NCBI GenBank assembly: GCA_964497855.1
Contig: CAZCFM010000001.1
Coordinates: 70,310 to 134,309, forward strand
Direction of reading: 5' to 3'
Origin: CAYLNG01 sp964497855
Lineage (GTDB): Bacteria > Verrucomicrobiota > Kiritimatiellia > SS1-B-03-39 > UBA6053
DNA length: 64,000 bases
This document shows, piece after piece, positions 15,482 to 24,793 of this stretch. The position numbers and the translations under genes are program-made. The notes under the pieces were generated by a model. It saw nothing but the letters and a program-made list of their open reading frames with translations, was not told the origin of the DNA and ran no database searches. Numbering within the stretch: position 1 is the first letter of the stretch; every line of letters begins with the position of its first letter.

Positions 15482-18400
15482 ATGAAAACCCCGATCCGCA
15501 CCCTTGTGACCCTTCTGGCCCTCGCTCCCTGCGCGTGGGCCCAGCCCGGTTTTGTGCGCCAGACTGTTGATGCGGCCATGGCCGGGGACTGCAAGATGGT
15601 CGGCGACATCGACGGCGACGGCTTCGCCGACGTGGCCGTGGCCGGCATGCCGACGGGCGAGCCGCTGACCTGGTACCGCTGGCCGGACTGGCACAAGACC
15701 GTCATCGCCCAGGCCCAGATGGAATGGTCTAACTACGGCGTGCTCGCCGATGTCGATCTCGATGGCGATGCCGACATTGTCCTACCCGACGGCATCGGAC
15801 CGACCCTGCACTGGTTCGAGAATCCCGGCGGAACACTGGCCCTGGTCGGGTCAAACTGGACGAAACGGACGATTGGCAACACGCCCGAGTGGTGCAAGGA
15901 TGTATTCGTGGCGGACTACGACGGCGATGGCCGCCCCGATGTGAGCGCCCGTCCCTACAACCGGCAGCCGCGGCTGTTTTTCCGCGAAGGCAACGGCACC
16001 TGGACAAGCGTGGACCTGGCCGGCTTCGAAGTGGGCAGCGAGGGCATGTGGAGCGCGGACGTGGACGGCGATGGCGACGAAGACCTGGTCACCCGCGGCC
16101 AGATCGCCCGCAATCCCGGCGGCGTCGCCGCGCGCAACCCATCCAACTGGAGCGTGATCTCCCTTGGCAGCGCCCCCGCCGACTTCAAGGCCTTCGTGGC
16201 CGACCTCGACGGCGACGGCAAACGCGACGTCTTGTTCTCCAGCTCGGAGGGCCTCGACGCCGTGGTCTGGTTCCAGCAGCCCGCCGACGGCCCGGGCGGC
16301 ATCTGGACCCGCCACACCCTCCTCGCCAGCGCCGACGCGGCCCACACCCTCTGGGCCGCCGATTTCGACGCCGATGGCGACCAGGACGTGCTCGTCGGCG
16401 CCATGAACTCCCGCGAACTGATCCTCCTGGAAAACAACGGCGGCGCCCTCTCATGGACTCCACACGTCCTCGACGCCAACGCCGGCATCCACAATGGCCA
16501 GGTCGTGGATTTCGAAGGCGACGGGGACCCCGACATCTTCGGCGCCGGCTTCACCGGGCAGGCCACTAAGGCCACCGTCTGGATCAACCAGACCAATCCC
16601 ACCCTGCCCCTCGACTCCTGGACCTATTTCCAACTCAGCGACCAGCACGCCCAGGCCTTCGGCCTCGACATCGGCGACCTCGACGGCGACGCTTTCCCCG
16701 ACCTTGTGAGCGGAAACGCCTGGTACCGCAACCCCGGTCCCGGCCTGGGTGCCGACTGGACCCGCACCCCCCTCCCCGCTGGCATGCAGGCCGTCCTCGT
16801 GGCCAACGTGGACAACGACACCCGCCCCGACATCCTCGCCTGCCGCGACGAGGGCGTCAACACCGCCTGGTACTGGCTCGAACCCAGCAACGCGGCCGCC
16901 ACCACCTTCAGCTCCGTCCAAATCGCAACCCTCCCCGCCGCCAGCCACGCCCTGGGCGCGCAGGGCCACCGCCTCGTCCAAATCGTGCCTGGAGGCAAAC
17001 CGGAAATCCTGACGACCTCCGGCAACGGCGCCTGGTACATCACCATCCCCGCATCCAACCCCGCCGCCGGCAACTGGCCCAGCGTCCGCATCCACGCCAA
17101 TCCCTCCGACGAGGGCCTCGACGCGGCCGACCTCAATGGCGACGGCTTTCCCGACGTGGTCGCCACCACCGGGGACTCCAAACGCGTCGAATGGTACCAG
17201 AACCCCGGCAACGGCACCGCCAACTGGACCGCCCGCGTCCTCGGCGGCGTGCCCGAGTTCGTCTATCCCGACCGCTGCCGCATCGGCGACCTGAACGGCG
17301 ACGGACGCCCCGACGTGGTCGTGACCGAGGAGAACGGGGCCGCCTCCGGCGCGCTGACCTGCTGGTGGGAACATCCGGCCGCCGGGCCCACCGGAACCTG
17401 GACCCGCCACACGCTGGTCAGCCAGGGCTCGACCCACGCCCTCGATCTTGTGGACCTCGACCGGGACGGCGACCTCGACATTCTGCTGGGCGAACACAAG
17501 GGCGGCCTGAAAACCGCAGTCTGGGAAAACCAGGGCGGCGGAACCTTTGTCGAACGCATCGTGTCCAGCGGCAAAGAAACCCACGCCGGGCTTCGTGCGG
17601 TGGATCTGGACGGCGACGGCGACCGCGACCTGGTCGGCATCGCCTGGGACGCCTCCGCCACGATCCATCTCTGGCGCAACGACGGAACACCCGCCGCCGG
17701 GGACGACAGTACTCCGCCCGAATTGTTGTCCGTCAGCGCCGTCGGCCCCAACGAGGTGCTGGCCGTCTTCAGCGAGCGGCTGGACGAAACCAAGGCGCGG
17801 GACCCGCAGCGCTTCGGGATCGCGGGCGTGTTTGTGGGCAGCGCCACGCCCGAAGGCGCGGGCACGCGTGTCCGCCTGCTCACCTCCACCCTCCCGGCCG
17901 GGGCCGCGTTGACCCTCGGCGTCGATGGCCTCGACGACCTCGCCGATCCGCCCAATGCGACGCTGCCCGGCGAGTCAATGGCCTTCAGCGGCCCCCTCGA
18001 TCCCGACAGCGGATTGCTCCACCACTGGAGCTGCGACGAGGGCGGCGGTGCGACCCTCGGCGATTCGGCCGGAACCTGGCCCGGCACCCTGGTGTCCGCC
18101 GGATGGGACGCCTCGGGCCGCAGCGGATCGGCGCTGTCGTTTGCCGGAAACGGACGGGCCACCCTCGGCAGCGCCAACACCGGGGCCAACGCCCTGACCC
18201 TCGCCCTCTGGTTCCGACCCGCGGCCTTTGGCGCCGGGGTGGACGCCCGCTTCCTGTCCAAGGCCTCCAGCACCAGCGAACAGGGGCACCACTGGATGCT
18301 CGGACTGACCGAGTCGGGCGGCAGCCAGTTCCTGCGCGCGCGACTGCGCACGGGTGGATCGACCACCACGCTGATCGCCAGCGGCAGCCCGGTCGTGGCC

Positions 18401-19024
18401 GGGACCTGGCGGCACGCCGCCCTGGTCTACGACGGCAGCACACTCAAGCTCTACCTCGACACCACCGAGGTCGCCTCCGTCGCCAAGACCGGCGCACTCG
18501 ACGAAGGGAGCGGCGTTCCCATGTCCATCGGATCGCAGCCCGACGGCAGCAACGGCTTCAACGGCCTGCTCGACGACATCCGCATCTACAACCGCGCCCT
18601 CTCGCCCTCCGAACTCGCATCCCTCGTCACGCCCGCGCCCAGCCTGGCACAGCGCTTCAACACCTGGGCCCTGGGGCTGGCTCATCCGGCACCGGACGAC
18701 GACAACGACGACGACGGCGTCCCCAACCTCATCGAATTCCTCGGCGGCGGCAACGCGTCCCTTCCCGACGCCGCCGATCTCACGCCCAGCCTCTGGCGCG
18801 CGCCCGACGGAACGCGCATCGGCCTCCGCTTCCGCAACGCCCAGTCCGGCGTGCCCCTGCGGACCGAAATCTCCTTCGACCTGGACGACTGGTTCCCCCT
18901 TCCCTCCTTCCCCGATTTCGACGATGTGGATGGCGGCCCCTCCGACGGCCAACCCACCCGCATCCATTCCCTGCCCCTGTCCCCCGCCGGCCCCTGGTTT
19001 CTCCGCCTGCGGGTGGGCTACTGA
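15482..19024 (+). CDS. Large secreted FG-GAP/VCBS-repeat protein with LamG domain
   Basis: 1180 residues beginning with a signal peptide (MKTPIRTLVTLLALAPCAWA). From about residue 25 to 730 come some twelve FG-GAP/VCBS-like repeats, each with a calcium-loop motif such as DIDGDGFADV, DLNGDGRPDV or DLDRDGDLDI. A Big_5/SbsA-like domain follows (residues about 740-840). Next is a LamG/concanavalin-like domain (about 845-1045, ending NRALSPSELASL). The C terminus contains DDDNDDDGVPNLIEF and a short beta domain of a kind common in Verrucomicrobia secreted proteins. It is probably a calcium-stabilised beta-propeller that binds polysaccharide or cell surfaces. No catalytic site was recognised. Its end overlaps nth by 7 bp tail-to-tail. 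Confidence 0.85.
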   Translation: MKTPIRTLVTLLALAPCAWAQPGFVRQTVDAAMAGDCKMVGDIDGDGFADVAVAGMPTGEPLTWYRWPDWHKTVIAQAQMEWSNYGVLADVDLDGDADIVLPDGIGPTLHWFENPGGTLALVGSNWTKRTIGNTPEWCKDVFVADYDGDGRPDVSARPYNRQPRLFFREGNGTWTSVDLAGFEVGSEGMWSADVDGDGDEDLVTRGQIARNPGGVAARNPSNWSVISLGSAPADFKAFVADLDGDGKRDVLFSSSEGLDAVVWFQQPADGPGGIWTRHTLLASADAAHTLWAADFDADGDQDVLVGAMNSRELILLENNGGALSWTPHVLDANAGIHNGQVVDFEGDGDPDIFGAGFTGQATKATVWINQTNPTLPLDSWTYFQLSDQHAQAFGLDIGDLDGDAFPDLVSGNAWYRNPGPGLGADWTRTPLPAGMQAVLVANVDNDTRPDILACRDEGVNTAWYWLEPSNAAATTFSSVQIATLPAASHALGAQGHRLVQIVPGGKPEILTTSGNGAWYITIPASNPAAGNWPSVRIHANPSDEGLDAADLNGDGFPDVVATTGDSKRVEWYQNPGNGTANWTARVLGGVPEFVYPDRCRIGDLNGDGRPDVVVTEENGAASGALTCWWEHPAAGPTGTWTRHTLVSQGSTHALDLVDLDRDGDLDILLGEHKGGLKTAVWENQGGGTFVERIVSSGKETHAGLRAVDLDGDGDRDLVGIAWDASATIHLWRNDGTPAAGDDSTPPELLSVSAVGPNEVLAVFSERLDETKARDPQRFGIAGVFVGSATPEGAGTRVRLLTSTLPAGAALTLGVDGLDDLADPPNATLPGESMAFSGPLDPDSGLLHHWSCDEGGGATLGDSAGTWPGTLVSAGWDASGRSGSALSFAGNGRATLGSANTGANALTLALWFRPAAFGAGVDARFLSKASSTSEQGHHWMLGLTESGGSQFLRARLRTGGSTTTLIASGSPVVAGTWRHAALVYDGSTLKLYLDTTEVASVAKTGALDEGSGVPMSIGSQPDGSNGFNGLLDDIRIYNRALSPSELASLVTPAPSLAQRFNTWALGLAHPAPDDDNDDDGVPNLIEFLGGGNASLPDAADLTPSLWRAPDGTRIGLRFRNAQSGVPLRTEISFDLDDWFPLPSFPDFDDVDGGPSDGQPTRIHSLPLSPAGPWFLRLRVGY

Positions 19025-19650
19025 GTGCAAAGGGTGTTGAGTTCCCGGCAGAGGGGGCAGGTGTTTCCGTCGCAGCCGCGGGCGCTGCAGTGTTGGCGTC
19101 CGTAGAAGATGATTTGCAGGTGCAGGCGGTTCCATTCGTTGCGGGGGAAGAGTTTTTTGAGGTCGGCCTCGGTTTGTTCCACGTTTTTGCCGGAGCTGAG
19201 TTTCCAGCGCCGGGCGAGGCGGTGGATGTGGGTGTCCACGGGGAAGGCGGGCACGCCGAAGGCCTGGGCCATGACGACGGAGGCGGTTTTGTGGCCGACG
19301 CCGGGAAGGGCCTCGAGGGCGGCGAAATCGGCGGGAACCTGTCCGCCATGTTGCTCAACAAGAATGCGGGAGAGCTGGGAAATCGCCTGGGATTTGCGGG
19401 GGGAAAGTCCGCAGGGACGGATGATGTCCTGGATCGCCTCCACCGGGACTGTCGCCATTTTTTCGGGCGTGTCGGCGAGGGCAAAAAGAGCGGGTGTGAT
19501 TTGGTTGACGCGGCGGTCGGTGCATTGCGCGGACAGGACAACGGCGATCAACAGCGTGTAGGGATCGCGGTGATCGAGCGGAATGGGGGTTTCCGGATAG
19601 AGCGTCTGGAGGCGGGCGCGGATGATTTCCGCGCGTTGACGACGGGTCAT
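19018..19650 (-). CDS. nth: Endonuclease III (DNA glycosylase/AP lyase)
   Basis: This 210-residue base-excision-repair enzyme removes oxidised pyrimidines. The helix-hairpin-helix is LPGVGHKTASVV with the catalytic Lys, and the catalytic Asp is in VDTHIHRLARR. The C-terminal cysteine cluster is unusual: C-x9-C-x2-C-x6-C (starting HCSARG), not the E. coli C-x6-C-x2-C-x5-C. It resembles the 'CPARGHD..CPIC' variant of some Nth proteins, so iron-sulfur ligation needs checking. The start overlaps the preceding gene by ATGA. Confidence 0.93.
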   Translation of the reverse strand: MTRRQRAEIIRARLQTLYPETPIPLDHRDPYTLLIAVVLSAQCTDRRVNQITPALFALADTPEKMATVPVEAIQDIIRPCGLSPRKSQAISQLSRILVEQHGGQVPADFAALEALPGVGHKTASVVMAQAFGVPAFPVDTHIHRLARRWKLSSGKNVEQTEADLKKLFPRNEWNRLHLQIIFYGRQHCSARGCDGNTCPLCRELNTLCTQ

Positions 19651-21386
19651 GGCGCTGGGGGAGGCGGCTGATTCCAGCGGGGGGAGTCGGCGAAGAGGAG
19701 CTGCTCTTCCTGTCGCAAGGGAATAAAGAAGGGGGTGGGGAATCCACGGGGAAGGCCGGACAACTCGATGATTTTTTTCCAGCTGCGGAAGGGGCCGCGG
19801 CTGAGGTCGCTGAGCAGGCGTTTGTCGCGGGTGAGCTGGGTCAAAAAGAGCCCGCGGATCGGCTGGCGGCGGTCGTGGATTTCGTAGAATTCGTCGACGG
19901 TGACGGGCATCTGGAGGGAAAGGAGACCTCCATACCAGGCGGTGGCCCAGGGCATGTCGGTGCAGATCAGTTCCTGCGGTTTGAAGAAGCGGGCGACCAG
20001 GCCGCTGTCGGCGGCGAAATAGGGCGGGTAACTGGAGGGACGCGGGGGCATCATCACGGCAAGCATGGGGAGGGCCTGCACGAGCACGAAACCGGCGACG
20101 AGGCTGAGGGACACGATTTGCACGCCGATTTGCAGGCGGTCGAGCATGAGGTGAAAAAAGGCGCTGCCGTAGAGGATGACGAGGGGCAAGAGAATGAGGG
20201 TGACCGCAAGCTGGGCTTCGCCGAAGATGCCGCTGGCGAGGATGACGAGTCCATAGGTGAACACCGCCGACCAGCGGAGGGCGCGGACGGGCGCGCGCTG
20301 GAAACGGTAGAAAAGGGCGACGACAAAGAAGCAGAGAACGAGTCCGGAGCCGAAGCCTGTTCTTTCGAGGGAAAATACGTTTTCGACCACCAACAGGAGG
20401 CGGGCCAGCAACTGCCGGGGAAGTTCTTCGTTTCCGGGAAGTGTTTCCAAGCTGCGGGCGGCGAGGTCATGGATGTCGGAGCGGAGAGCGAGTTCCGGTG
20501 CGATCCCGAAGGGGGTGCCAGAGACGGCGACATTGCGGAGAATCCAGGGAGCGGTGACCCCGGCGAAAACGACGAGGGTGATGAGAGCGGGAAGAAGTCC
20601 GCGGCGTTTGTTGCCCATCACGAGGACGAGCAGGAAGCCTGGCAGAGCCGTGAGGGCGGCGTAACGGCTGAGGAAAGCCAGCGCAAGGGAGGCCCCCATA
20701 AGGGCGGAGAGAACGCCGAGTTTCCAGAAGGCGCTGCCCTCTTCGCTGCGGAGCAGTTTGAGCAGACACCAGAGGGCAAAGGTGTGAAGCAGCAGGGTAA
20801 GCGGAAGGTCGCTGCCGGCAATGGCCCCGGCCCACAGGGCGTTGGTCAGGAAAAAGAGGCAGAGGGCGGTAAACGCGACGCGGGGATCGAACAGCTGGCG
20901 TCCCATCAGATAGAGGAGAAGTCCGCTGAGAAAACAGAACAGAAGATTGAGGGGAAGGATGACCCAGTTTTCGGGGGCGTGTTTGGCGGACATGGGCGGC
21001 GCGAAATCGGTGCCGGCGGCTTTGAAGGCCAGGCCCATGACGACGGGCCAGAGGGGGGCGTTGACCAGGTCCGGGTGGCGGAGCAGTGCCCCATCGACCG
21101 CGGGCGAGGGCGGAAGTTTTCCTTTCTCCTGCAGCAGGCGGATGGAGGCCGGGCGGATGACGCGGGTCGTGAGGGTGCCGGTTTCGGCGAAGGAACGGGC
21201 GAGCTGGGCTTGGTCCATGGAGCGCGGGGAGGAAAAGCCCACGTACTGATTCGCCATATAGAGAATGGAGAGGATGATGATGAACAAGCCAAAGAGGAAC
21301 CCTTTGAGGATTTTGGCGCCAGCGCCAACCTCGAGGATATACACCAGGTTTTGCACACGGGATTCAAAAGGTTTTTTTGATGACAT
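19647..21386 (-). CDS. Membrane glycosyltransferase-like protein (GT39/ArnT-type topology)
   Basis: 579 residues with about ten predicted membrane helices. The first loop carries SSPRSMDQAQLARSFAETG, placing an Asp where GT-C enzymes have their catalytic acid. HPDLVNAPLWPVVMGL follows, as in PMT_2-type transferases. It probably transfers a sugar from a polyprenyl-phosphate donor at the periplasmic face; the acceptor is unknown. ATG 21386 is used because GGAG lies 7 bases upstream. It overlaps nth by 4 bp and begins 89 bp after the ABC permease gene ends, so it may belong to the same transcript. Confidence 0.7.
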   Translation of the reverse strand: MSSKKPFESRVQNLVYILEVGAGAKILKGFLFGLFIIILSILYMANQYVGFSSPRSMDQAQLARSFAETGTLTTRVIRPASIRLLQEKGKLPPSPAVDGALLRHPDLVNAPLWPVVMGLAFKAAGTDFAPPMSAKHAPENWVILPLNLLFCFLSGLLLYLMGRQLFDPRVAFTALCLFFLTNALWAGAIAGSDLPLTLLLHTFALWCLLKLLRSEEGSAFWKLGVLSALMGASLALAFLSRYAALTALPGFLLVLVMGNKRRGLLPALITLVVFAGVTAPWILRNVAVSGTPFGIAPELALRSDIHDLAARSLETLPGNEELPRQLLARLLLVVENVFSLERTGFGSGLVLCFFVVALFYRFQRAPVRALRWSAVFTYGLVILASGIFGEAQLAVTLILLPLVILYGSAFFHLMLDRLQIGVQIVSLSLVAGFVLVQALPMLAVMMPPRPSSYPPYFAADSGLVARFFKPQELICTDMPWATAWYGGLLSLQMPVTVDEFYEIHDRRQPIRGLFLTQLTRDKRLLSDLSRGPFRSWKKIIELSGLPRGFPTPFFIPLRQEEQLLFADSPRWNQPPPPAP

Positions 21387-21475
21387 GGGGTCTCCGAAAA
21401 AGAAGGCCGGTTGGGACACCGGAGGTTGATAGGCTTATTCTTCACATGCGGAAAGACAAGATCAAGCCCGGAACT

Positions 21476-23143
21476 TCAGAAATCCCGATTGCTGAGACTT
21501 CTGTGCCCCAAATAGAGGGGCAAAGCGCCAGCCAAAAGCGAAATCAGGACAATGTAGAGGGAGGTGAGGGGAAAAAGCCAGGCCTCGATGCCCGCAGGCA
21601 TCATGTCGGACGTGGACAAATGGGAGACGATGCCTGGAACGAGCACGAGCAGGATGACGGTGAGCAGGGTGAGAATCAGGTTGAGGGTGCCCCCGTAGCC
21701 GCTGAGAATCTGGGCGGGGGTTTTGGCTTCCGTTTCCATGAAAATCGCGCCCAGTCCGGTCGCCATGCCCGCGAGGGCAAAGGCGACACAGGGCATGAGA
21801 AGCGTGCTGAGGCGCAGGCTGAATTCCGGGAGGTCGAGCATGGCATTGGAGAGCATCGTCAAGGTGCCTCCAATCAACAGGAGCGCCCCGGAGGAGAGAA
21901 CAAATTTGATGAGCATCATGCGGGTGAGGCTTACCGGGGCAAGGGCGACGAGCCAGAGGGTTTTGCTTTCGAGGCTGAGCTGCGGGAAGACAAAACGCGA
22001 GCTGAGGGAACTCATGACCGCCGACAGGCTGAACATGTTGAGAAAGGCAATGAGGTTGGCCCATGGTTTGTCGAGGTCGTCATACCCGAGCGATCCGAGG
22101 TTGAGGAAGTAGAGGGACAACAACCCGAAAAAGATGAGAAATTGAGACCACTGAGAGGGATCGCGGACAAAAACGAGGGCGTCTTTGATGCCGAAAGCAC
22201 GGGCGGGTCCGGTGCCGGGAAAAAGGGAATGCAGAAAACGGGAGACGCGGCTGTCGCACTGGGCCCAGTCGCCAACGGAAGTGTTTTGACGTTGGAGGGT
22301 CGAGGGATAGAGCCAGGAGCCGACGCGGGCAATCAGGAGGAAAAGCACGCCGACGGAGCTGCAGAGAAGGGTCAGGTACAGGAGGCCGCGGGTCCAATCC
22401 TGCTGGGCGAGGGCGAGAATGCCGCGGGCCATCCATCCGTTGGGAAGCAGGGGCTGGGAGGAGAATTCCAGGCCGGGGACAAAGCGGGCGAGGTTCATGA
22501 TGTCCTCCTGCTGGTTGTTGCGGATCAACTCCACGTGGGTCCGGGCCTTCCACAGGCCAAAGGTCACGAGAAGCACGGCGAGCAGGGCGAGGGTGCGTCC
22601 CCGGGGAATCCATCGGACGATGAGCAGCATCATCAGCACCCCGAGGCCGGAAAAGAGCATGACAAAGGGGGCGGAAAAGGCGACGGACCAGAGGATCATG
22701 CCCACGTGCCAGCCCCGGTAGACTCCGAAAGCCCCGATGAAGGGAACGATGATGAAGAAGAACGCCCAACTGCTCATCAGGGTGGTGCGCACCAGCGAGT
22801 AGTAGAAGAGATCCCGCAGGGGGACGGGCCACGTGATCAGGCGCCGCAGCTCTGGGGACTGTAAAAGGTTTGAATAGCCTGTAACCGCCCCGGAGAGCAT
22901 GAGCATCAGGCCGAGGCCCATAAAGAAGAGGGTGAAGAGGCGCTGCACCAGGAAGAAGGCCGCGCCGCCGAGGCTGTAGAGAAAGTCAAAGCCGCTGTAG
23001 AAGAGCCAGCTCAGTCCGCAGAGCCAGGTGATGCTGAATCCGCCAATGACGACGACTTTCAGTTTGGGTTGCCGTTTCAGCTCGCGGATTGCGGAGCGCA
23101 GGCCGAGGATATGATTGCGGATGAGGAGAAAAGCGGGGCGCAC
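21476..23143 (-). CDS. ABC-2-type membrane permease partner of the upstream ATPase
   Basis: About 555 residues with roughly twelve predicted helices arranged as two similar halves, a fused-dimer organisation seen in large ABC-2 permeases. Examples are GGFSITWLCGLSWLFYSGFDF near the start and LLAGALPLYLGH at the end. No ATG lies at a sensible place. GTG 23143, eight bases downstream of the ATPase stop, is the likely start, giving VRPAFLLIRNHILGLRSAIREL. The neighbouring ATPase makes an export or membrane-remodelling ABC system likely. The substrate is unknown. Confidence 0.75.
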   Translation of the reverse strand: MRPAFLLIRNHILGLRSAIRELKRQPKLKVVVIGGFSITWLCGLSWLFYSGFDFLYSLGGAAFFLVQRLFTLFFMGLGLMLMLSGAVTGYSNLLQSPELRRLITWPVPLRDLFYYSLVRTTLMSSWAFFFIIVPFIGAFGVYRGWHVGMILWSVAFSAPFVMLFSGLGVLMMLLIVRWIPRGRTLALLAVLLVTFGLWKARTHVELIRNNQQEDIMNLARFVPGLEFSSQPLLPNGWMARGILALAQQDWTRGLLYLTLLCSSVGVLFLLIARVGSWLYPSTLQRQNTSVGDWAQCDSRVSRFLHSLFPGTGPARAFGIKDALVFVRDPSQWSQFLIFFGLLSLYFLNLGSLGYDDLDKPWANLIAFLNMFSLSAVMSSLSSRFVFPQLSLESKTLWLVALAPVSLTRMMLIKFVLSSGALLLIGGTLTMLSNAMLDLPEFSLRLSTLLMPCVAFALAGMATGLGAIFMETEAKTPAQILSGYGGTLNLILTLLTVILLVLVPGIVSHLSTSDMMPAGIEAWLFPLTSLYIVLISLLAGALPLYLGHRSLSNRDF

Positions 23144-23150
23144 AGGGATC

Positions 23151-23870
23151 TCAATGCAGGGTGAGGCTGAGGAACAGGTCTTCGAGACGTCCGGAGCCGG
23201 GAGTGGACGTGTGGAGTTCGGCAAGAGTGCCGCAGGCAATGAGGCGGCCCTGGTCGATGATGCCGATGCGGTCGCCGATTTCCTCGGCGATGGCCAGAAT
23301 GTGTGTGGTCATCAGCACGGTCATGCCGCGTCGGGTGTGTTCTCGCAAGAGGTCTTTGATGAGGCGGATGCTGTGGGGATCGAGGCCGATGAAGGGTTCG
23401 TCGACCAGCAGAACCTTGGGTTCATGGAGGAGGGTTGCGGCGTATATCACGCGCTGGCGCATGCCATGGGACAGATCGCGGCAGAGCGTGTGGGCGCGGG
23501 CGGTGAGGCCGAAAATCTCCAGCTGGCGGGCTGCTTTTTCGTCCAGTCCGGCCCGGGGCATGCGATAGAGGTCGCCGGTGAAGCGGAGAAATTCCATGGG
23601 GGTGAGTCGGTCGTAGAGAAAAGGCATGTCGGGGATGTAGCCGACGTGGCGGCGGGCCTCGACAGGATGGCGGAGGGCGTCGATCGCGGCGAGGACGACA
23701 TTTCCGCGGTCGGGACGCACCAGACCGGTCATCATTTTGATGCTGGTGGTTTTGCCGGCGCCGTTGGGGCCGAGAAAACAGAACAGTTCACCGGCGGGCA
23801 CTTCGAGACAGAGGTCGTGAACGGCTTCAACGTTGCCGTAGGCTTTAAAGAGGTGTTCGAGTCGGATCAT
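23151..23870 (-). CDS. ABC transporter ATP-binding protein (ABC-2/CcmA-like)
   Basis: 239 residues. Walker A is GPNGAGKTT (about 34-42) and Walker B is VLLVDEPFIGLDP. The signature reads LSHGMRQR, with His in place of the first signature Gly, as in many ABC-2-type exporters. The switch His is in MTTHILAIAEEIGDRIGII. The order 'EIGDRIGIIDQGRLIACGT' is typical of NatA/CcmA-type subunits. It overlaps the upstream membrane-anchored gene by ATGA and is followed within 8 bp by the permease. It probably drives export by that permease. Confidence 0.88.
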   Translation of the reverse strand: MIRLEHLFKAYGNVEAVHDLCLEVPAGELFCFLGPNGAGKTTSIKMMTGLVRPDRGNVVLAAIDALRHPVEARRHVGYIPDMPFLYDRLTPMEFLRFTGDLYRMPRAGLDEKAARQLEIFGLTARAHTLCRDLSHGMRQRVIYAATLLHEPKVLLVDEPFIGLDPHSIRLIKDLLREHTRRGMTVLMTTHILAIAEEIGDRIGIIDQGRLIACGTLAELHTSTPGSGRLEDLFLSLTLH

Positions 23871-24757
23871 GGAGTGATTGGCATCGGGGGCCAGGACGTT
23901 ATCAGATTGGTTTTGAGGAGGGAAAGGGGTTCGACGGCATTGCCACTGGGGATTTGCATGGCCTGCTGGGCGGCGGACGCGACAAGCACCAGGCCGAAGG
24001 GCGTCTCTTGGCGCATGACGCGGCCATAGTCGTCGACCCAGGCCCGGAGGGTGATCTCGCCCATTTGCATGGAAATGCGGGTAACGCGGATGGGCGGTGA
24101 ATCGTCGGAAAAGCGCAGCACTTCATAACTTTCGCCGCGGACGATCATGTCGCGGGTTTCGCCCGTGGCGGAGAGGGGGTCGATGGTGCGGATGCGCCGG
24201 AAGCCTCCGGGACGTACGGCTTGCAACCCGGCATCGAGCAGCGGAGAGGAGAGCAACGCTTCGGGTGGAATTTTAATGCGTCGCTGGAAAGGCGGCATGG
24301 ACTGGATGCGCCCGGTGAGAAGGAAATCGTCTTTGGTGTCGGTGGGGGTGATGGTCATATCCCCGGAATAATCGGCCATGGAAAAGGTAAAAACGGCTTT
24401 GAGCAACTGCTGGTTTTGTCCGAGACGGATTTGGCTGTTGAAGCGGAGAGTATGCTGGGTTTCCTGCCACAGGACACGAAGCTGGAACTGGGAACGCATG
24501 CTGAGGGATTCGCGGCCGTTGTCTTCTTCCAGTTCGATGGTCGAATTGGCGTAGCCGACGTGCTGATCATTGGCCATGACCTTCATCCAGCTGTCGCGCA
24601 GGGCGGGCATGTCCCGGGCCAGAGCCTGATATCCCTGGAGGGTGTCTTCAAACAGGTGCGGGAAGGCTTCGTAGCGGATGAGCCAGGCCATACACCCCAG
24701 CCATACGCTCAGGATCAGGATTTTAATGAGGAAGTTGAAAGACATCATCGGCACCAT
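23867..24757 (-). CDS. Membrane-anchored protein of unknown function, ABC-linked
   Basis: 296 residues, no firm family. One hydrophobic helix near the N terminus (IKILILSVWLGCMAWLIRY) anchors a probably periplasmic domain of mainly beta character. Its pattern (an N-terminal 'DQHVGYANSTIELEE', and later 'LRAWVDDYGRVMRQETPFGLVL') recalls the soluble domain that precedes transglutaminase domains in some bacterial proteins. No transglutaminase triad is present. It is coupled by ATGA to the ABC ATPase gene and lies 36 bp after the beta-propeller-like gene. It could be a substrate-binding or scaffold component. Start codons at 24757, 24748 or 24745 are all possible. Confidence 0.6.
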   Translation of the reverse strand: MVPMMSFNFLIKILILSVWLGCMAWLIRYEAFPHLFEDTLQGYQALARDMPALRDSWMKVMANDQHVGYANSTIELEEDNGRESLSMRSQFQLRVLWQETQHTLRFNSQIRLGQNQQLLKAVFTFSMADYSGDMTITPTDTKDDFLLTGRIQSMPPFQRRIKIPPEALLSSPLLDAGLQAVRPGGFRRIRTIDPLSATGETRDMIVRGESYEVLRFSDDSPPIRVTRISMQMGEITLRAWVDDYGRVMRQETPFGLVLVASAAQQAMQIPSGNAVEPLSLLKTNLITSWPPMPITP

Positions 24758-24793
24758 ACCCCACTTTGGTTGATTTGCACAAGGAAGAAGCGC

